A DNA stretch of 64,000 nucleotides from Pardosa pseudoannulata (GCA_032207245.1 CM063506.1:14131763-14195762); one strand, 5' to 3'. Positions 11,700-23,039 are shown, counted from the first letter of the stretch. The notes: generated from the letters alone by a model not told the origin. A program made the numbers and translations.

Positions 11700-12535
11700 A
11701 TATTCTGGTTGAAATGGGAATAAACCGCCAGACCATCCAAGAAAATATCCGCTTTATGCGTATTCGACAAGCTTTGGATATCAGAAACCAAAATTTTTCT
11801 ATTTTCATTCACGCGAGTAAATTTATTCGCACATCCAGGTGTTCTGTTTTGATATCCTTTTTAATATCTGCCCTCCGAATACAATGGAAGCGTATCCCGG
11901 GACCTCCCACGATACGGATAAAAATTTGTAAAGACCACTCCATCAGGGGACTCCGGTGACGTGGGCTGGGATGGTAAAAGACCATTGTCGAGCGCTATAG
12001 AACATCCCATCTCCAATACCTCTCTTGAAACAGCTGTCACAGAACCGTGCTATTGTGTTTCCGCACCCCGCAGAGCTACCTGAAAGATTCCCCCTCCCCG
12101 TGGGTTAAAAGTTCTGTTTGCTTACTCCACGTCAAATGTGCGAAATGTCAGCAAACACTCGATCGAGCAGAAAATGGGGTTGCGCCCGAGTTTCCCTGCA
12201 CACCACCCCCGTAAGCAGGGCCTTTTGGAGAGACCAGGAGAGTTTTAACAAGATGAGTGCTGATGGCGAGATGCGATAGGGGAGACGGATCTGGCGCCTA
12301 TATGAAGTGGGGTGGTACTCCTAGATACCCCACGTCCTGATAAAGGGAAGCACCTCGGAAGATTAATGTAGCAGTTTCCACTGATAAACAAGAATTTCAA
12401 AGATTTTTCAGGGAAAGCTTTTGTTGTCTGCCCGTTGGAGATCCCCGTCACTTTCGACCGTCAGATTGCTCAGCTGAAGTTCACGCTGTGTCAGAAGAGT
12501 GCTGGCCTTTACTCAGTCAGAAATACGTCTAGGCG
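11700..12535 (+). other. GC-richer island, candidate promoter or LTR
   Basis: This ~0.8-kb block is visibly richer in G, C and CpG than its surroundings and has several open stretches in different frames, none recognisable. TATATGAAG at 12299-12307 could be a TATA box. Downstream at 12436 the sequence TGGAGATCCCCGTCACTTTC resembles 50295 in the other island. Read in frame from there both give E-I/F-P/S-V-T-F-D-R. This could be an LTR followed by a tRNA primer-binding site and the start of gag, or a host promoter with a short exon. Neither is proven. Confidence 0.35.
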
Positions 12536-13147
12536 AGAAAGGGAAATTATAGCAACAAATAATATGACATATAACAATAGAAAAAAATCCCGTTTAAGTG
12601 GACACAGTACCTTTTAAACTTTTCTTCACCTCATTTTTACATATAGATTTTTTTTTCTTACACAGCACAATCAAAGATGTTATGGATCTCAAAAATATGT
12701 ATTTCGTTAAAATTGCCTGATCCTTAAAAATATTATTTTCAAGAACCATTTACAAATATTTTATTTTATAAAATATTAGATTAGTAAGTAAAAGTTATTA
12801 ACGGTGTATTTTAATATAACTGAATACTGCAATTTGACAATTCACAGTTAATACAAATAAAATAAACTATTTATCTCTTGGTTCATTTCAACGTATCTAC
12901 ATTTCACTTATCAATTTTATATTGTTAGATTAAATAATGATTTCAATCTACGTTCAGTAAACACACAGTTTTATTATCTTTTCCAAATTTGTCATTCGTA
13001 AAAATTTACAGAACTGAATATATAAAAGTATTTGGAAGAAATATAATTAAAAATTCGAGTACGTAACTTAAAACATTTAGAGCAGAATATGGATAAACTA
13101 TACATTTACCAAACAAGCTTTGATAAAATACTTTAGAATACATTGTG
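12536..13147. other. AT-rich DNA, no feature seen
   Basis: Nothing recognised. Confidence 0.5.
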
Positions 13148-13305
13148 TACCGAACGATGGCCGAATGGTTACGGTGCTGGCCTTCGGAGGTTCGAATCCC
13201 ACTGTGGCATGGTTGTTCGTAGTCGTTCGGAATCGGCTTTAAGCAATAGGTCCCGGTTTCATTAGCCATCGTATTGCAAAAAGTAGACCGTAGAGCTCCA
13301 AACTA
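13148..13305 (+). mobile_element. SINE-A with deletion in the tRNA-like head
   Basis: It starts CGAACGATGGCCGAATGG and runs through the normal body to GTAGACCGTAGAGCTCCAAAC. About 13 bases between the anticodon-side region and the B box are missing relative to other copies (CTTCGGAGGTTCGAATCCC), so the A-to-B-box spacing is shortened. No clear target duplication was seen. Confidence 0.85.
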
Positions 13306-13639
13306 AATATTATTGCATTTTGTTTATCAATATTATTTTAAAAATAACATTTTCTTATATATGAACTTTAATGTAATAAGTGCCGTCAAGAAATTTGAAA
13401 AGAGAGAAAATAGAATCACGCCATTTTCCTTTGTGTATTAATACACTGTATTTTTTCTTTATATACACATGAAACGTAATGCTTTTAGATAATGGGACAA
13501 AGGAGCATTTGAGTCCTTCTGCCCAATTTTTAACTGCCACGCCCCTGTATTTTGTGTCGACAGACAACAATAAACTTGAACGTGGTTTGAACACAAGATG
13601 TCTTCACTAATGATTGACGCTGCTAATGTTGATACAAAT
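13306..13639. other. AT-rich spacer with a possible hAT end
   Basis: At 13511-13547 the minus strand reads CAGGGGCGTGGCAGTTAAA, which looks like a hAT terminus, but no partner end or duplication was found upstream. Otherwise nothing is recognised. Confidence 0.3.
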
Positions 13640-13854
13640 CATTAAACTCAATTTGTAACAACGACCTTCACAAATTACAGTGTTTAATCTTATGTACTTC
13701 ACAGTTTTCTTAACAGCTTCATAGTTTGCAGTCCTTTTTCACAATCTCCATTAAATATGTTACTTTATGATTATTTACTATAAGTTTTCAAGTTATGAAT
13801 TTAATTTTAACTGGCTCTGATAGAGATTATATCTGAATAAAATTATTATTATTA
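13640..13854 (+). repeat. Diverged satellite unit, left part (split by Helitron)
   Basis: The blocks AATCTCCATTAAA, TTATTTACTATAAG and TTTTAACTGGC match, in order, the ~368-bp tandem units at 15102-16935. The unit resumes after the Helitron at 14893, so the Helitron sits inside a satellite unit. Confidence 0.6.
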
Positions 13855-14892
13855 TCTATATATATAAAAATGGATTTGTGTCTGTCTGTCTGTCTTTACT
13901 CTATAGACTTAAAAACGATGCATCCAATCACCGTGAAAATTTGGGAAATTGTTAGGTATCCCTGGGAAGGTTTTTGTAAATTTTTAACGTTCGAAATCTA
14001 TTCCTTCCCCCTTTTTCGAGCATTTCATGTCATTATTCCAAGCATTATTTCCCCCGGTTAAATTCAAACGATTAATTTTTTAATTTATCGTATCATAATT
14101 AAGTGAAAGAAGCAATATTTCTAGAATGTGACGACATCCCAAGTAATTGTTTTAAACTCAGTTTTCCTCGGTTAAAAGAAGGAGATTAAAATTTTCAATT
14201 TATCACATAAATAGGTGAAAATGATATTTTTCTATCTGTTTATGACGTCATTCTTTTAAATATTTCATTTATTCATTTCTTATTTTATATTATTTAAACG
14301 TCGTCTGCGTAGTATCAATTCGATTGGACCTGGAAATTTAGGTATGAAGTGATTAACTTTCATTTTTATGTGACGCAAATTATAGCATTTTCATATGAGA
14401 ACTAATTTTAAATTTAATACTTGGTTAGTTTTTACGTTACAATGAAATGTTTATCAACACTATTCTAACAACAAAAAGTACGAATTTCAGTGACTCTCAT
14501 GGACAAATAAAAACCTATCATTTTATATAGTTATCTTTATATTCATACTGTTGTCAATATGAACGTGTGTTTCTGTTTCATACAAAACCCTGTGGTTTGT
14601 TACAAATTTCCTTAATTTTCGACAACATTTATTTCTACCACCAATATTAGAACTGTTGTTGTCAAAACCTCTGCTTCCTATTCTACCACTTAATATGCCA
14701 AGATATGTTAGTAGATATATTAGTAGTATAAAAATTGAATATTGTTATAATACGTTTATAATAGAAATATATAAATATGCCATTGACTCGAACTGTACTA
14801 TGACGAATTTAGAGAGTTATGCACGAAAAAGAATCTTTGTTTAAAAATAATACATTAAGTGCACCGTAGCAAAGCACGGGCACACTTTCTAG
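13855..14892 (+). mobile_element. Non-autonomous Helitron, complete
   Basis: The left end is TCTATATATATAAAAATGG followed by TGTCTGTCTGTCTGTC, a start seen in many animal Helitrons. The right end has a hairpin (CCGTAGC-AAA-GCACGG with one bulged base) and then CTAG at 14889-14892. The outside bases are A (13854) and T (14893), so it sits between A and T without duplication. Length is 1038 bp. Open frames at 13870-14061 and 14656-14844 show no replicase or helicase motif. It interrupts the satellite described at 13640 and 14893. Confidence 0.8.
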
Positions 14893-16935
14893 TTAATTAT
14901 ATAATACTTTTTAATTTTAAAGCCTATAACAAATTGCATTTCTTTAAATTTTCATTTCAAAGCATATTTTTGTCCAATCATCTTCAAAATTTGTTGGCTT
15001 ACGCTTTTCGTTTTATTTAAATAATAAAGTTCAGCATACATTAACGACTAAACTTCCTTTTCGAAAAATTACTTCTTCAAGTTCATAATATTTCCTTAAA
15101 ATTTGTTATTTATTTAATATTTATCATAGTTATTGAGAAGTTTTACTTTATTGATTACATTTTAACTGGCACTGTAATAAAAAAAACTATTGATCCCTAT
15201 TTTTTAATACCATTAGCAAACTGCACTAATTAATCTTTCCCTTTCACGGTTTGTGTTTGGCTATTCCTCTGCAACTTTTTTTAGTTTACACTTTTTCATT
15301 TATTTCAAATACTGAAGTTCAAATTACATTAACGTTTAAATTTTCATTTTCGTGTTTTACCGTATTTCTCAATGTTTAGAAAATCTCCATTAAAATTTAT
15401 ATTTATTATTTATTAGTCGAAGAGAAGTTTCTAGTTTATGAATGAGTTTTTAAATAAAATTACTTTCCAATTTGTTATTTATTTAATATTTATCATAGTT
15501 ATTGAGAAGTTTTACTTTATTGATTACATTTTAACTGGCACTGTATTAAAAAAACTATTGATTCCTATTTTTAAATACCATTAGCAAACTGCACTAATTA
15601 ATCTTTCCCTTTCACGGTTTGTGTTTGGATATTCCTCTGCAACTTTTTTTAGTTTACACTTTTTCATTTATTTCAAATTACATTAACGTTTGAATTTTCA
15701 TTTTCGTATTTTACCGTATTTCTGCATGCTTAGAAAATCTCCAATAAAATTTATAATTTATTTATTATTTATTATTTGAAGAGAAGTTTCTAGTTTATGA
15801 ATGAGTTATTAAATAAAATTATTTTCCAATTTGTTATTTATTTAATATTTATTATAGTTATTGAGAAGATTTACTTTATTGATTACATTTTAACTGGCAC
15901 TGTAATAAAAAAAAACTATTGATCCCTATTTTTTAATACCATTAGCAAACTGTACTAATTAATCTTTCCCTTTCACGGTTTGTGTTTGGCTATTCCTCTG
16001 CAACTTTTTTTAGCTTACACTTTTTCATTTATTTCAAATGCTGAAGTCCAAATTACATTAACGTTTAAATTATCATTTTCGTATTTTACCGTATTTCTCT
16101 ATGTTTAGAAAATCTCCATTAAAATTTATAATTTATTTATTATTTATTAGTCGAAGAGAAGTTTCTAGTTTATGAATGAGTTTTTAAATAAAATTATTTT
16201 CCAATTTGTTATTTATTTATTATTTATCATAGTTATTGAGAAGTTTTACTTTATTGATTACATTTTAACTGGCACTATAATAAAAAAACTATTGATCCCT
16301 ATTTTTTAATACCATTAGCAAACTGCACTAATTAATCTTTCCCTTTCACGGTTTGTGTTTGGCTATTCCTCTGCAACTTTTTTTAGTTTACACTTTTTCA
16401 TTTATTCCAAATACTGAAGTTCAAATTACATTAACGTTTAAATTATCATTTTCGTATTTTACCGTATTTCTCCATGTTTAGAAAATCTCCATTAAAATTT
16501 ATATTTATTATTTATTAGTTGAAGAGAAGTTTCTAGTTTATGAATGAGTTATTAAATAAAATTATTTTCCAATTTGTTATTTATTTAATATTTATTATAG
16601 TTATTGAGAAGATTTACTTTATTGATTACATTTTAACTGGCACTGTAATAAAAAAAAACTATTGATCCCTATTTTTTAATACCATTAGCAAACTGTACTA
16701 ATTAATCTTTCCCTTTCACGGTTTGTGTTTGGCTATTCCTCTGCAACTTTTTTTAGCTTACACTTTTTCATTTATTCCAAATACTGAAGTTCAAATTACA
16801 TTAACGTTTAATTTTTCATTTTCGTATTTTACCGTATTTCTCCATGCTTAGAAAATCTCCATTAAAATTTATAATTTATTATTTATTAGTTGAAGAGAAG
16901 TTTCTAGTTTATGAATGAGTTTTTAAATAAAAACT
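14893..16935 (+). repeat. Satellite array, ~368-bp units
   Basis: Five clear tandem units start at about 15102, 15471, 15830, 16205 and 16573 (spacing 359-375). A diverged partial unit at 14893-15101 continues the one broken by the Helitron. Each unit carries CTTTCCCTTTCACGGTTTG, GGCTATTCCTCTGCAAC, AAAATCTCCATTAAAATTTA and GAAGTTTCTAGTTTATGAA. No frame stays open across units, so it is a non-coding satellite. A single related unit lies at 20485-20610. Confidence 0.9.
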
Positions 16936-17052
16936 ATTTGTCATACTATTAACAAATATCTTTGGCTAATTGCTTCTAAAACCTGGGAAAAATACTACAA
17001 CCAAAGTCAAAAGTTTTCAATATGCTTGATGGGGACATAATAATGAGCTTAA

Positions 17053-17873
17053 CACGTGTACGGGTACATTTCACAGCGAAATTATATCGTGAGCGGGCTT
17101 TTTAACTCTAATTTGTTTAAGTCTGGCCGCTACACCGGACATGTATATTTATAACTACTATATAACATAATTGTCAGGGTTCGCGACAGCGGACATTAAT
17201 TATCTCAAAAATGGAAAATGATATATTTTTTGTTTATTTTACAGAGATCCTAATGTCTATACAAACATGGGAAAATAACAGAAATTTAAAAAAAATTAAA
17301 ATAACATCTTGTCAAATTAAGGGTTAAGCATAAATTCAGTTATTCAGTTAAATCTCAATAGATCAAAAATTATTTAATTTTTTAACCAACTTTTCGTATT
17401 TTATATTGAAATATATACACAAATATATAAATAGAAATATATAAACAACAACCATAAGATTTTTGTAAACAGAAAATATATTTTTAATGGATAAATTTAT
17501 AATAGTATTGTAAATATGTAAAATCAAATAAAAATAGTAGTATATAGTTTTAATTTTTTTGAATTATGTTATATATAAACATTTTTACGTTATAAAATAT
17601 GAAAAGAGCAATCATAAAACTAATAATGTTAAAACTAGTTTTTATTTGTCTAAATTTTTCCAGAATCTATGTAGTAGACAAGAACATTCGGCTTCGTTTT
17701 CCTGTATATACCGTTATTTTTGTACCCACAAACAAACCATGTTATTGCCTTAACTCCTACTAGTACGTAACTCGCGCTCAAGTACCAATCGTCAGTAAAC
17801 GTACTAGTACGTGTACCACGGTCAAGTATCAGTCGTCAGAAAACGTACTAGTATGTATCCCGCATACAATGTG
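17053..17873. mobile_element. TTAA-flanked, piggyBac-like element with subterminal repeats
   Basis: TTAA lies at 17049-17052 and 17874-17877. The left end reads CACGTGTACGGGTACAT and the right end, reverse complemented, CACATTGTATGCGGGATAC; these are imperfect inverted termini. A 44-bp direct repeat (TACTAGTACGT ... CAAGTA.CA.TCGTCAG.AAACG) occupies 17758-17860 in 2.6 copies just inside the right end, resembling the transposase-binding repeats of piggyBac ends. Coding sequence between the ends is not recognisable. Confidence 0.6.
17758..17860 (+). repeat. 44-bp subterminal direct repeats (about 2.6 copies)
   Basis: Copies begin TACTAGTACGT at about 17758, 17802 and 17846. They lie at the right end of the element at 17053-17873 and may be transposase-binding sites. 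Confidence 0.8.
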
Positions 17874-18109
17874 TTAAAAAGTCTTAATTTAAAACAGCTT
17901 TTTTTAATGTAATGTAAAATAAAAAGTTCTACTATGTATAGAATTAAAATTTTTTAGATCATTAGAGTTAGATCATAAGGATTTAATTTTTTGAAGCATA
18001 TTAGGTTTTCTTAAATGAAACAATACAATACGTACGCTAATGAAAAGAAATTAAATGTCCACTTTCCTTCAAAATAACTTTTGGAATACATAAATTAGAA
18101 ACTAAATTT

Positions 18110-19800
18110 TGTATATCAACTGAAGTTAACTGTAGTTTTTATTCTGTGAATCTGAATCTTATTAATCTGAGAAATATATTTCATTTTATAGCACGATAGC
18201 GTTTACGTTTCAATTTCTGGAGAGTTTTTATATTTTTTAATTTTAAAACGTCAGAAACCTTTTAAGTGTGAGGTTTACAAAATAAAAAAAAGTTTCAAAA
18301 TTTAGTTTCTAATATACGTATTTCAAAAGTTATATTGCGAGTAAGTGAATTTCATTTTTACACTATTTAACAAAATACTTCTAAAATTGACAAAACTAAA
18401 TGGTTTTTCAAAACTAGAGCTTGGTTATTAACATCTAAGAAAGTTATTCTGAAGAGAATATATTGGTTTGAGATGAATATAAATAAAAAAGGCTTTTATA
18501 ATGAAGATTTTAAATTCGAAAAGTACTATGTACTCTTAAACCATTTTGCCTCCTCTCATATGCTATGCAATCTACTAAAAATAAAAAAAATAAACGTTTA
18601 AATAAAATTAATAAACCTCTTGACCTCCTAATATGGTTTTAACAACAGAGGTTAGTTTTAGGTAAAGAAGAGAAAACAATACTAGGGATGTCATTCTTTT
18701 AAATACATTCTTTTTTAGATTGCGTTAATTACAATATAAACTTTATAAATATCATGTAATAGAACATTAAATAAAAAAAGTGGAGTGTTCTACCCCATAA
18801 TAGCACTCAGTGGTTTGTGGTAAGCAAACATAAAAATGAAATTAGATCAAATTAACTAATCTAAGGCTAAATCATCTTTTCTAAAACTTTTTGGTCTGGG
18901 ACACACCATATTACGAAAAATTTGCCTTAAGCACTGCCCAAATACTACACACACGTGATTGAAAATTTCAGTTTTTTCATTTGTATAGTAATATATTATT
19001 GCAGCTTATAAGTCATTAACTAAAACTTTTAAGACAGAAGGATGTAAAAATTTTAAGTAAGTAATAAACTTAAAAATGTAATACAATAATAAAAATTAAT
19101 TCAGTTTCTTGTGTAATCCGAGAAATACATTTTATTTTATAGCACTATATCCTTTACATTTTTAAAAGTTTCAATTTCTGGAGAGTTTTTAAATTTTTTA
19201 ATTTTAAAAAGTCAGATAACTTTTTAGTGTGAAGTTTACAGAAAAAAAAAGTTTATTAAATTTAACATTGAATTTAGTTTCTAATATACGTATTTCAAAA
19301 GTTATATAGCGAGTAAGTGAATTTCATTTTTACACTATTTACCAAAATACTTCTAAAAATGGCAAAACTAAATTGTTTTTCAAAACTAGAGATTTATTAT
19401 CGGCATCTAGGAAATTAATTCTGAAGAGAATATATGTTTTGAGATGAATTGTTTGTATTGTTTTGAGATGAATTTAAATAAAAAAGCTTTTACAATGAAG
19501 ATTTTAAATTCGAAAAGTACTATGTACTCTTAAGCCATTTTGCACACCTCTTACATGATATGCAATCTACTAAAAATACAAAAAACGTTTAAATAAAATT
19601 AAGAAATCTGTTGAACTCATAATATGGTTTTAACAACAAAGGTTAGTTTTAGGTAAAGAAGAGAAAGCAATATTAGGAATGTCATTATTTTAAATACTTT
19701 CTTTTTTAGATTGCTTTAATTACAATATAAACTTTACAAATATCATGTAATAGAACATTAAATAAAAAAAGTGGAGTGTTCTACCTCATAATAGCACTGA
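18110..19800 (+). repeat. Tandem duplication, period ~961 bp
   Basis: The block from CAATTTCTGGAGAGTTTTT (18210) through TTCTAATATACGTATTTC, TGAAGATTTTAAATTCG and AAAGTGGAGTGTTCTACC recurs 961 bases later (19171 onward) with modest divergence. No frame is shared between copies. The ~230 bp between the well-matched parts begins with TCTGGGACACACC, a fragment similar in style to hAT-derived repeats. Confidence 0.88.
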
Positions 19801-19803
19801 GGG

Positions 19804-19846
19804 GTGTAGATGCGCTGACGCACAGAGACCGAAGCACCATCTACAC
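19804..19846. repeat. Short inverted repeat
   Basis: GTGTAGATG (19804-19812) and CATCTACAC (19838-19846) are perfect 9-bp arms around a 25-base GC-rich loop, right at the end of the 961-bp duplication. Confidence 0.7.
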
Positions 19847-20111
19847 ACTAAGTACAAAAATTATAGTTATGTATTTGGGATGGATTTAAAACGTTGACAT
19901 AGTCATGTGCAAAGTAAGTAAAATAAACGTTTCTATTATAAAAAATGTGTCTAAACATTTTCTTTTTTTCTTCGTCTGTGTCATTTTTACCTATTTTTAG
20001 ATACATTGAGTAAAAATATTTGGTAATTGCAAAATAATTATAATAAGTTAAAGGAAATAACGGATAATTATAATATATATAGTTATAAATCATGGATAAT
20101 TATAATAATTA

Positions 20112-20290
20112 GTTTGGCTTGGTTTGGAGAGCTACGGTCTACTGTTTTGCACACGAGGGCTAATGAGACCGGGAACTACAGTTTAAAGCCAATTTCGAAC
20201 GGCTAAACACATCCATGCCAGCAGCGGGATTCAAACATGCGAACTCCGGTTCCGAAGAGCAGCGCTCTACCATTCGGCCATCGTTCGGCT
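20112..20290 (-). mobile_element. SINE-A with 11-bp target duplication
   Basis: Full-length copy on the minus strand: head AGCCGAACGATGGCCGAATG at the right, body in the middle, GGTTTGGC-type tail at the left. The 11 bases TATAATAATTA occur at 20101-20111 and 20291-20301. The tRNA-like B box is mutated (GTTTGAATCCCGC). Confidence 0.9.
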
Positions 20291-20484
20291 TATAATAATT
20301 AAAGGAATAGGAAGATATAAATTGCTAGAATTTTGCGAACCTTGTTGCAGGTCCTGCGACATTACTTGGGGTGTGACCTCCCAATTTAAGAAACTTCGGT
20401 CTAAATGAATGTATTTTTTCATTAATATCCTCCCAAAAAGTGTGTAAACACTGCTAGAGAAAAAAATGTATTTTGAAAGGGTTC

Positions 20485-20610
20485 AATTTCCCTTCCACTG
20501 TTTGTGTTTGGCCATTCCTCTTCAACTTTTGTCGGTTTACATTCTATCTTCTTTTTATTTTTTAAATACTGGAGTTCAGCCCTCATTAACTTCTAAACTT
20601 CTCGAAGTAC
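20485..20610 (+). repeat. Single diverged satellite-related unit
   Basis: CACTGTTTGTGTTTGGCCAT, TCTTCAACTTTTG and ATACTGGAGTTCAGC parallel the corresponding blocks of the 368-bp satellite at 14893-16935. It shows the family also exists outside the array. Confidence 0.65.
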
Positions 20611-20999
20611 ACCTGCTCCGGGGATTTACTAGCTTGGATTTCATGATTTGTTTCAATAGTTTTATTGACCTAGAGGACAACGGCTCGGTGTTTGAGAGGT
20701 GACTTTGGGAGAACGGTGGTTTTATTTTACTTTGTCTCTTATTTGTTTTAACCGAAGAACAATGTGTTGTCATAATGATAGTATTGAAATATATCTTTAA
20801 AGCAAATCAGCTACTTTTCATTTGTTTCTGTAGTAGCTGCTATTAGTCGACAATGATGAATGAATGAAACATATTTCTTTTGCTTTCTATCCGAACAGAT
20901 CCGATTCATTGCACATAATTCTTTTTATAGAAAGTTGTATTCCCATACATGTATACATACTTACATCACTATAAACATTTATGTACGTAACATATCAAA
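20611..20999. other. AT-rich DNA, no feature seen
   Basis: Nothing recognised. Confidence 0.4.
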
Positions 21000-21480
21000 A
21001 TTATTGTACTTAAAATATCTCTCAAAAATTTTCCTTTTCCCATTCTCATTCTTTCATATCTATTTTCCCAGCCACAAAATCTCAGAATTAAACGGGGTGT
21101 TCGTGATTTGAATATTTTTAACCCATTTCTCTAAGCTAACTCTGAAATAAAAGATAATTTTCTGTCCATTCAACACACTTTCCGGCTGTTCCAGAGCTAG
21201 GGGTCGAACACTGGCCGATTGGTTAGGGTACTGGCCTTCGGAACCAGAGTTCGTGGGTTCGAATCCCACTGAGAAATGGATGTTCGTAGCCGTTCAGAAT
21301 CGGCTTTAAGCTGTAGGTCCCAGTCTCATTAGCCCTCGTGTTTCAAAAAAGTAGACCGTAGCACTCCAAACCAAACCAAACCAGGGGAAGGGTTCACTTT
21401 TTCAACAATCTAAGTTCCTTTCTGACTGAAATAACGCCGACTAAGATGCTCTTTCTTGGGAAGGAATTTATCTCATTTCT
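21000..21480 (+). repeat. Dispersed repeat R, copy 1 (interrupted by SINE-A)
   Basis: CCCATTCTCATTCTTTCAT and ATAATTTTCTGTCCATTCAA, among other blocks, align with 57290-57640 and with the reverse complement of 30350-30855. A SINE-A copy (21204-21382) splits this one. The family has no visible ends or coding capacity. Confidence 0.65.
21204..21382 (+). mobile_element. SINE-A, nearly full length
   Basis: A-box-like TGGCCGATTGGTTAGGG, B box GGGTTCGAATCCC, body ending AAAAAAGTAGACCGTAGC and a CCAAACCAAACCAAACC tail. The flanks share only AGGGG, so the target duplication is uncertain. It lies inside repeat R. Confidence 0.9.
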
Positions 21481-21482
21481 TG

Positions 21483-21880
21483 CTATGGGGCTAACTTTGT
21501 AATAGGAACGTGTTTTCATGTGTCATTCAATGCTCAGCTCTTGTCAGAGAAACATGTCTTTTCAAAGCATCGAATAAACTTAAAGTTCTACTTTCAACTC
21601 GCTGTTTTCTTGTAATGGAGCTACAAATGCAAGTTATACTTGGGCTCACTCATAGACCAGTAAGCCGGCTGATTAACTTCGCCGATTTACATATAAATAC
21701 ATACATATCTTTATATATGCATACAATATTATTCTTTATTATTACATTTCAAAATATTATTTTTGTCTTAAAGTATTATAGATTCATATACGTGTATGTA
21801 CCCAATTTAGTAGAATTTAAGTCATTTATATTTTAATAAGATTGATAGATTTGAATGATATGTAAACAGATTTCATTTAT
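21483..21880. other. No gene recognised
   Basis: The 108-codon open stretch at 21510-21836 starts at a non-ATG codon, is hydrophobic and AT-driven in its second half, and has no motif that I know. I leave it uncalled. Confidence 0.4.
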
Positions 21881-21946
21881 TATATGTCAATAATTTGTAG
21901 AATCACTTATATGTATTTACTATATGTCAATAATTTGTAGAATCAC
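21881..21946 (+). repeat. 26-bp direct repeat
   Basis: TATATGTCAATAATTTGTAG plus AATCAC occurs at 21881-21906 and again, identical, at 21921-21946; spacing 40. Confidence 0.9.
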
Positions 21947-22010
21947 ATGTATATCAATTTAGTTTATCTATTCCACTTCTAATTCTATATATGAACATAT
22001 ATACAAATGC

Positions 22011-22042
22011 AATTGTATTTATATGCATATATAAATACAATT
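22011..22042. repeat. Perfect palindrome, 14-bp arms
   Basis: AATTGTATTTATAT, four bases, ATATAAATACAATT. It lies just upstream of the Tc1-like relic and could be chance in AT-rich DNA. Confidence 0.75.
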
Positions 22043-22069
22043 ACATGTATACGGTTAGTGGGCTGTTCA

Positions 22070-22976
22070 CACGTAGTTGTTGCGACCACATATCAAAAGT
22101 TGTGAATGGATGGTGAAACGACAAATCACCGGCCAACAGTATGTCGTCCATGGCGCTTTAATTCCAGGGGAAAGCGGAGATTCCTATTCAGTGTTCCTCG
22201 TGACCGAACAGCTATAACAGTGGCGACCCAGACAGTGTTTCTCAACACACTCTGCAACGTACATTGCTGAGTAGGGGACTAAGCAGCCGGAGGCCGAAGC
22301 ATGCCCCTGCACTGGCGGCACGTCATCGCCAGCTGAGTCTGCAATGGGCCAAGAAATATCAAATTGTACATTAGAAAAATGGAAGAAAGTTACATGGTCC
22401 GATGAATCACGTTTTCCGGTCCATCACACCTACGGGCGAGTGCGAGTAAGCCGATTTCCAAAGGAAACACTGGCTTTCTGAAGCACAGTTGGACGAAGAC
22501 AAGCTGGTGGCATGGATTTTATGGTGTGGTCAATGTTTTCAAGGAGCACATTAGGACTCATAATCCGCATGGAACAATCCCTGACATCTATGCGCTAAGT
22601 GAACATCGTTGTAGACCAGGTTCACTCGTACAACAGTATTTTCGGCGGGAGAAGGTGTATACCAACAGGATAATGCATCATGTCATAAGGGTTAAATCGT
22701 CAGGGAGTGGTTGGAGAAGCACTCTAGTGATTTTAAAGTCATGTCTTGGCCTCCGAATTCTCCTGACATTAATCCAATAGAGCATTTATGGTCTTCCTTA
22801 AAAAACCAAATTCGAGTTGCCACGCAACCCCCCCCCCTCGCAATGTGAGGGAACAGCAGGACCAGTTGGTGAGCGCTTGGACCAGTTACCTCAGATTACC
22901 TATCAACACCTCGTGGAGTCAATGCCACCCCGGGGGTATAATTTTGAGAGCTAAAGGTGGTCCGACATACTATTAA
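22070..22976 (+). pseudogene. Tc1-like transposase relic
   Basis: A decayed DDE transposase read across shifting frames. Landmarks in order are WSDESRF (22395-22415, first catalytic Asp), QQDNASCH (22663-22686, second Asp at 22669-22671), WPPNSPDINPIEHLW (22747-22791, Glu at 22780-22782), and LVESMPP and AKGGPTY near the end. These are hallmarks of Tc1-family cut-and-paste transposases. The two last acidic residues are separated by 36 codons in one frame (with an internal stop), which would be DD36E spacing rather than DD34E. The N-terminal DNA-binding part and clear inverted termini are missing, and frameshifts and stops are frequent, so it is dead. A C9 run (22828-22836) marks one shift. 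Confidence 0.9.
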
Positions 22977-23005
22977 TAGAGTGGTCATAATGTAATACCT
23001 CATCA

Positions 23006-23039
23006 GTGTGTGTGTATATATATATAAACAAAGAAACAC

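Noticed and set aside
13511..13547. hAT terminus CAGGGGCGTGGCAG on the minus strand
   Set aside because: Looks like a real end but no partner terminus or duplication was found, so no element is drawn.
14893..16935. Possible CRISPR array
   Set aside because: Units are ~368 bp and homologous along their whole length with no distinct spacers; it is a satellite in a eukaryotic genome.
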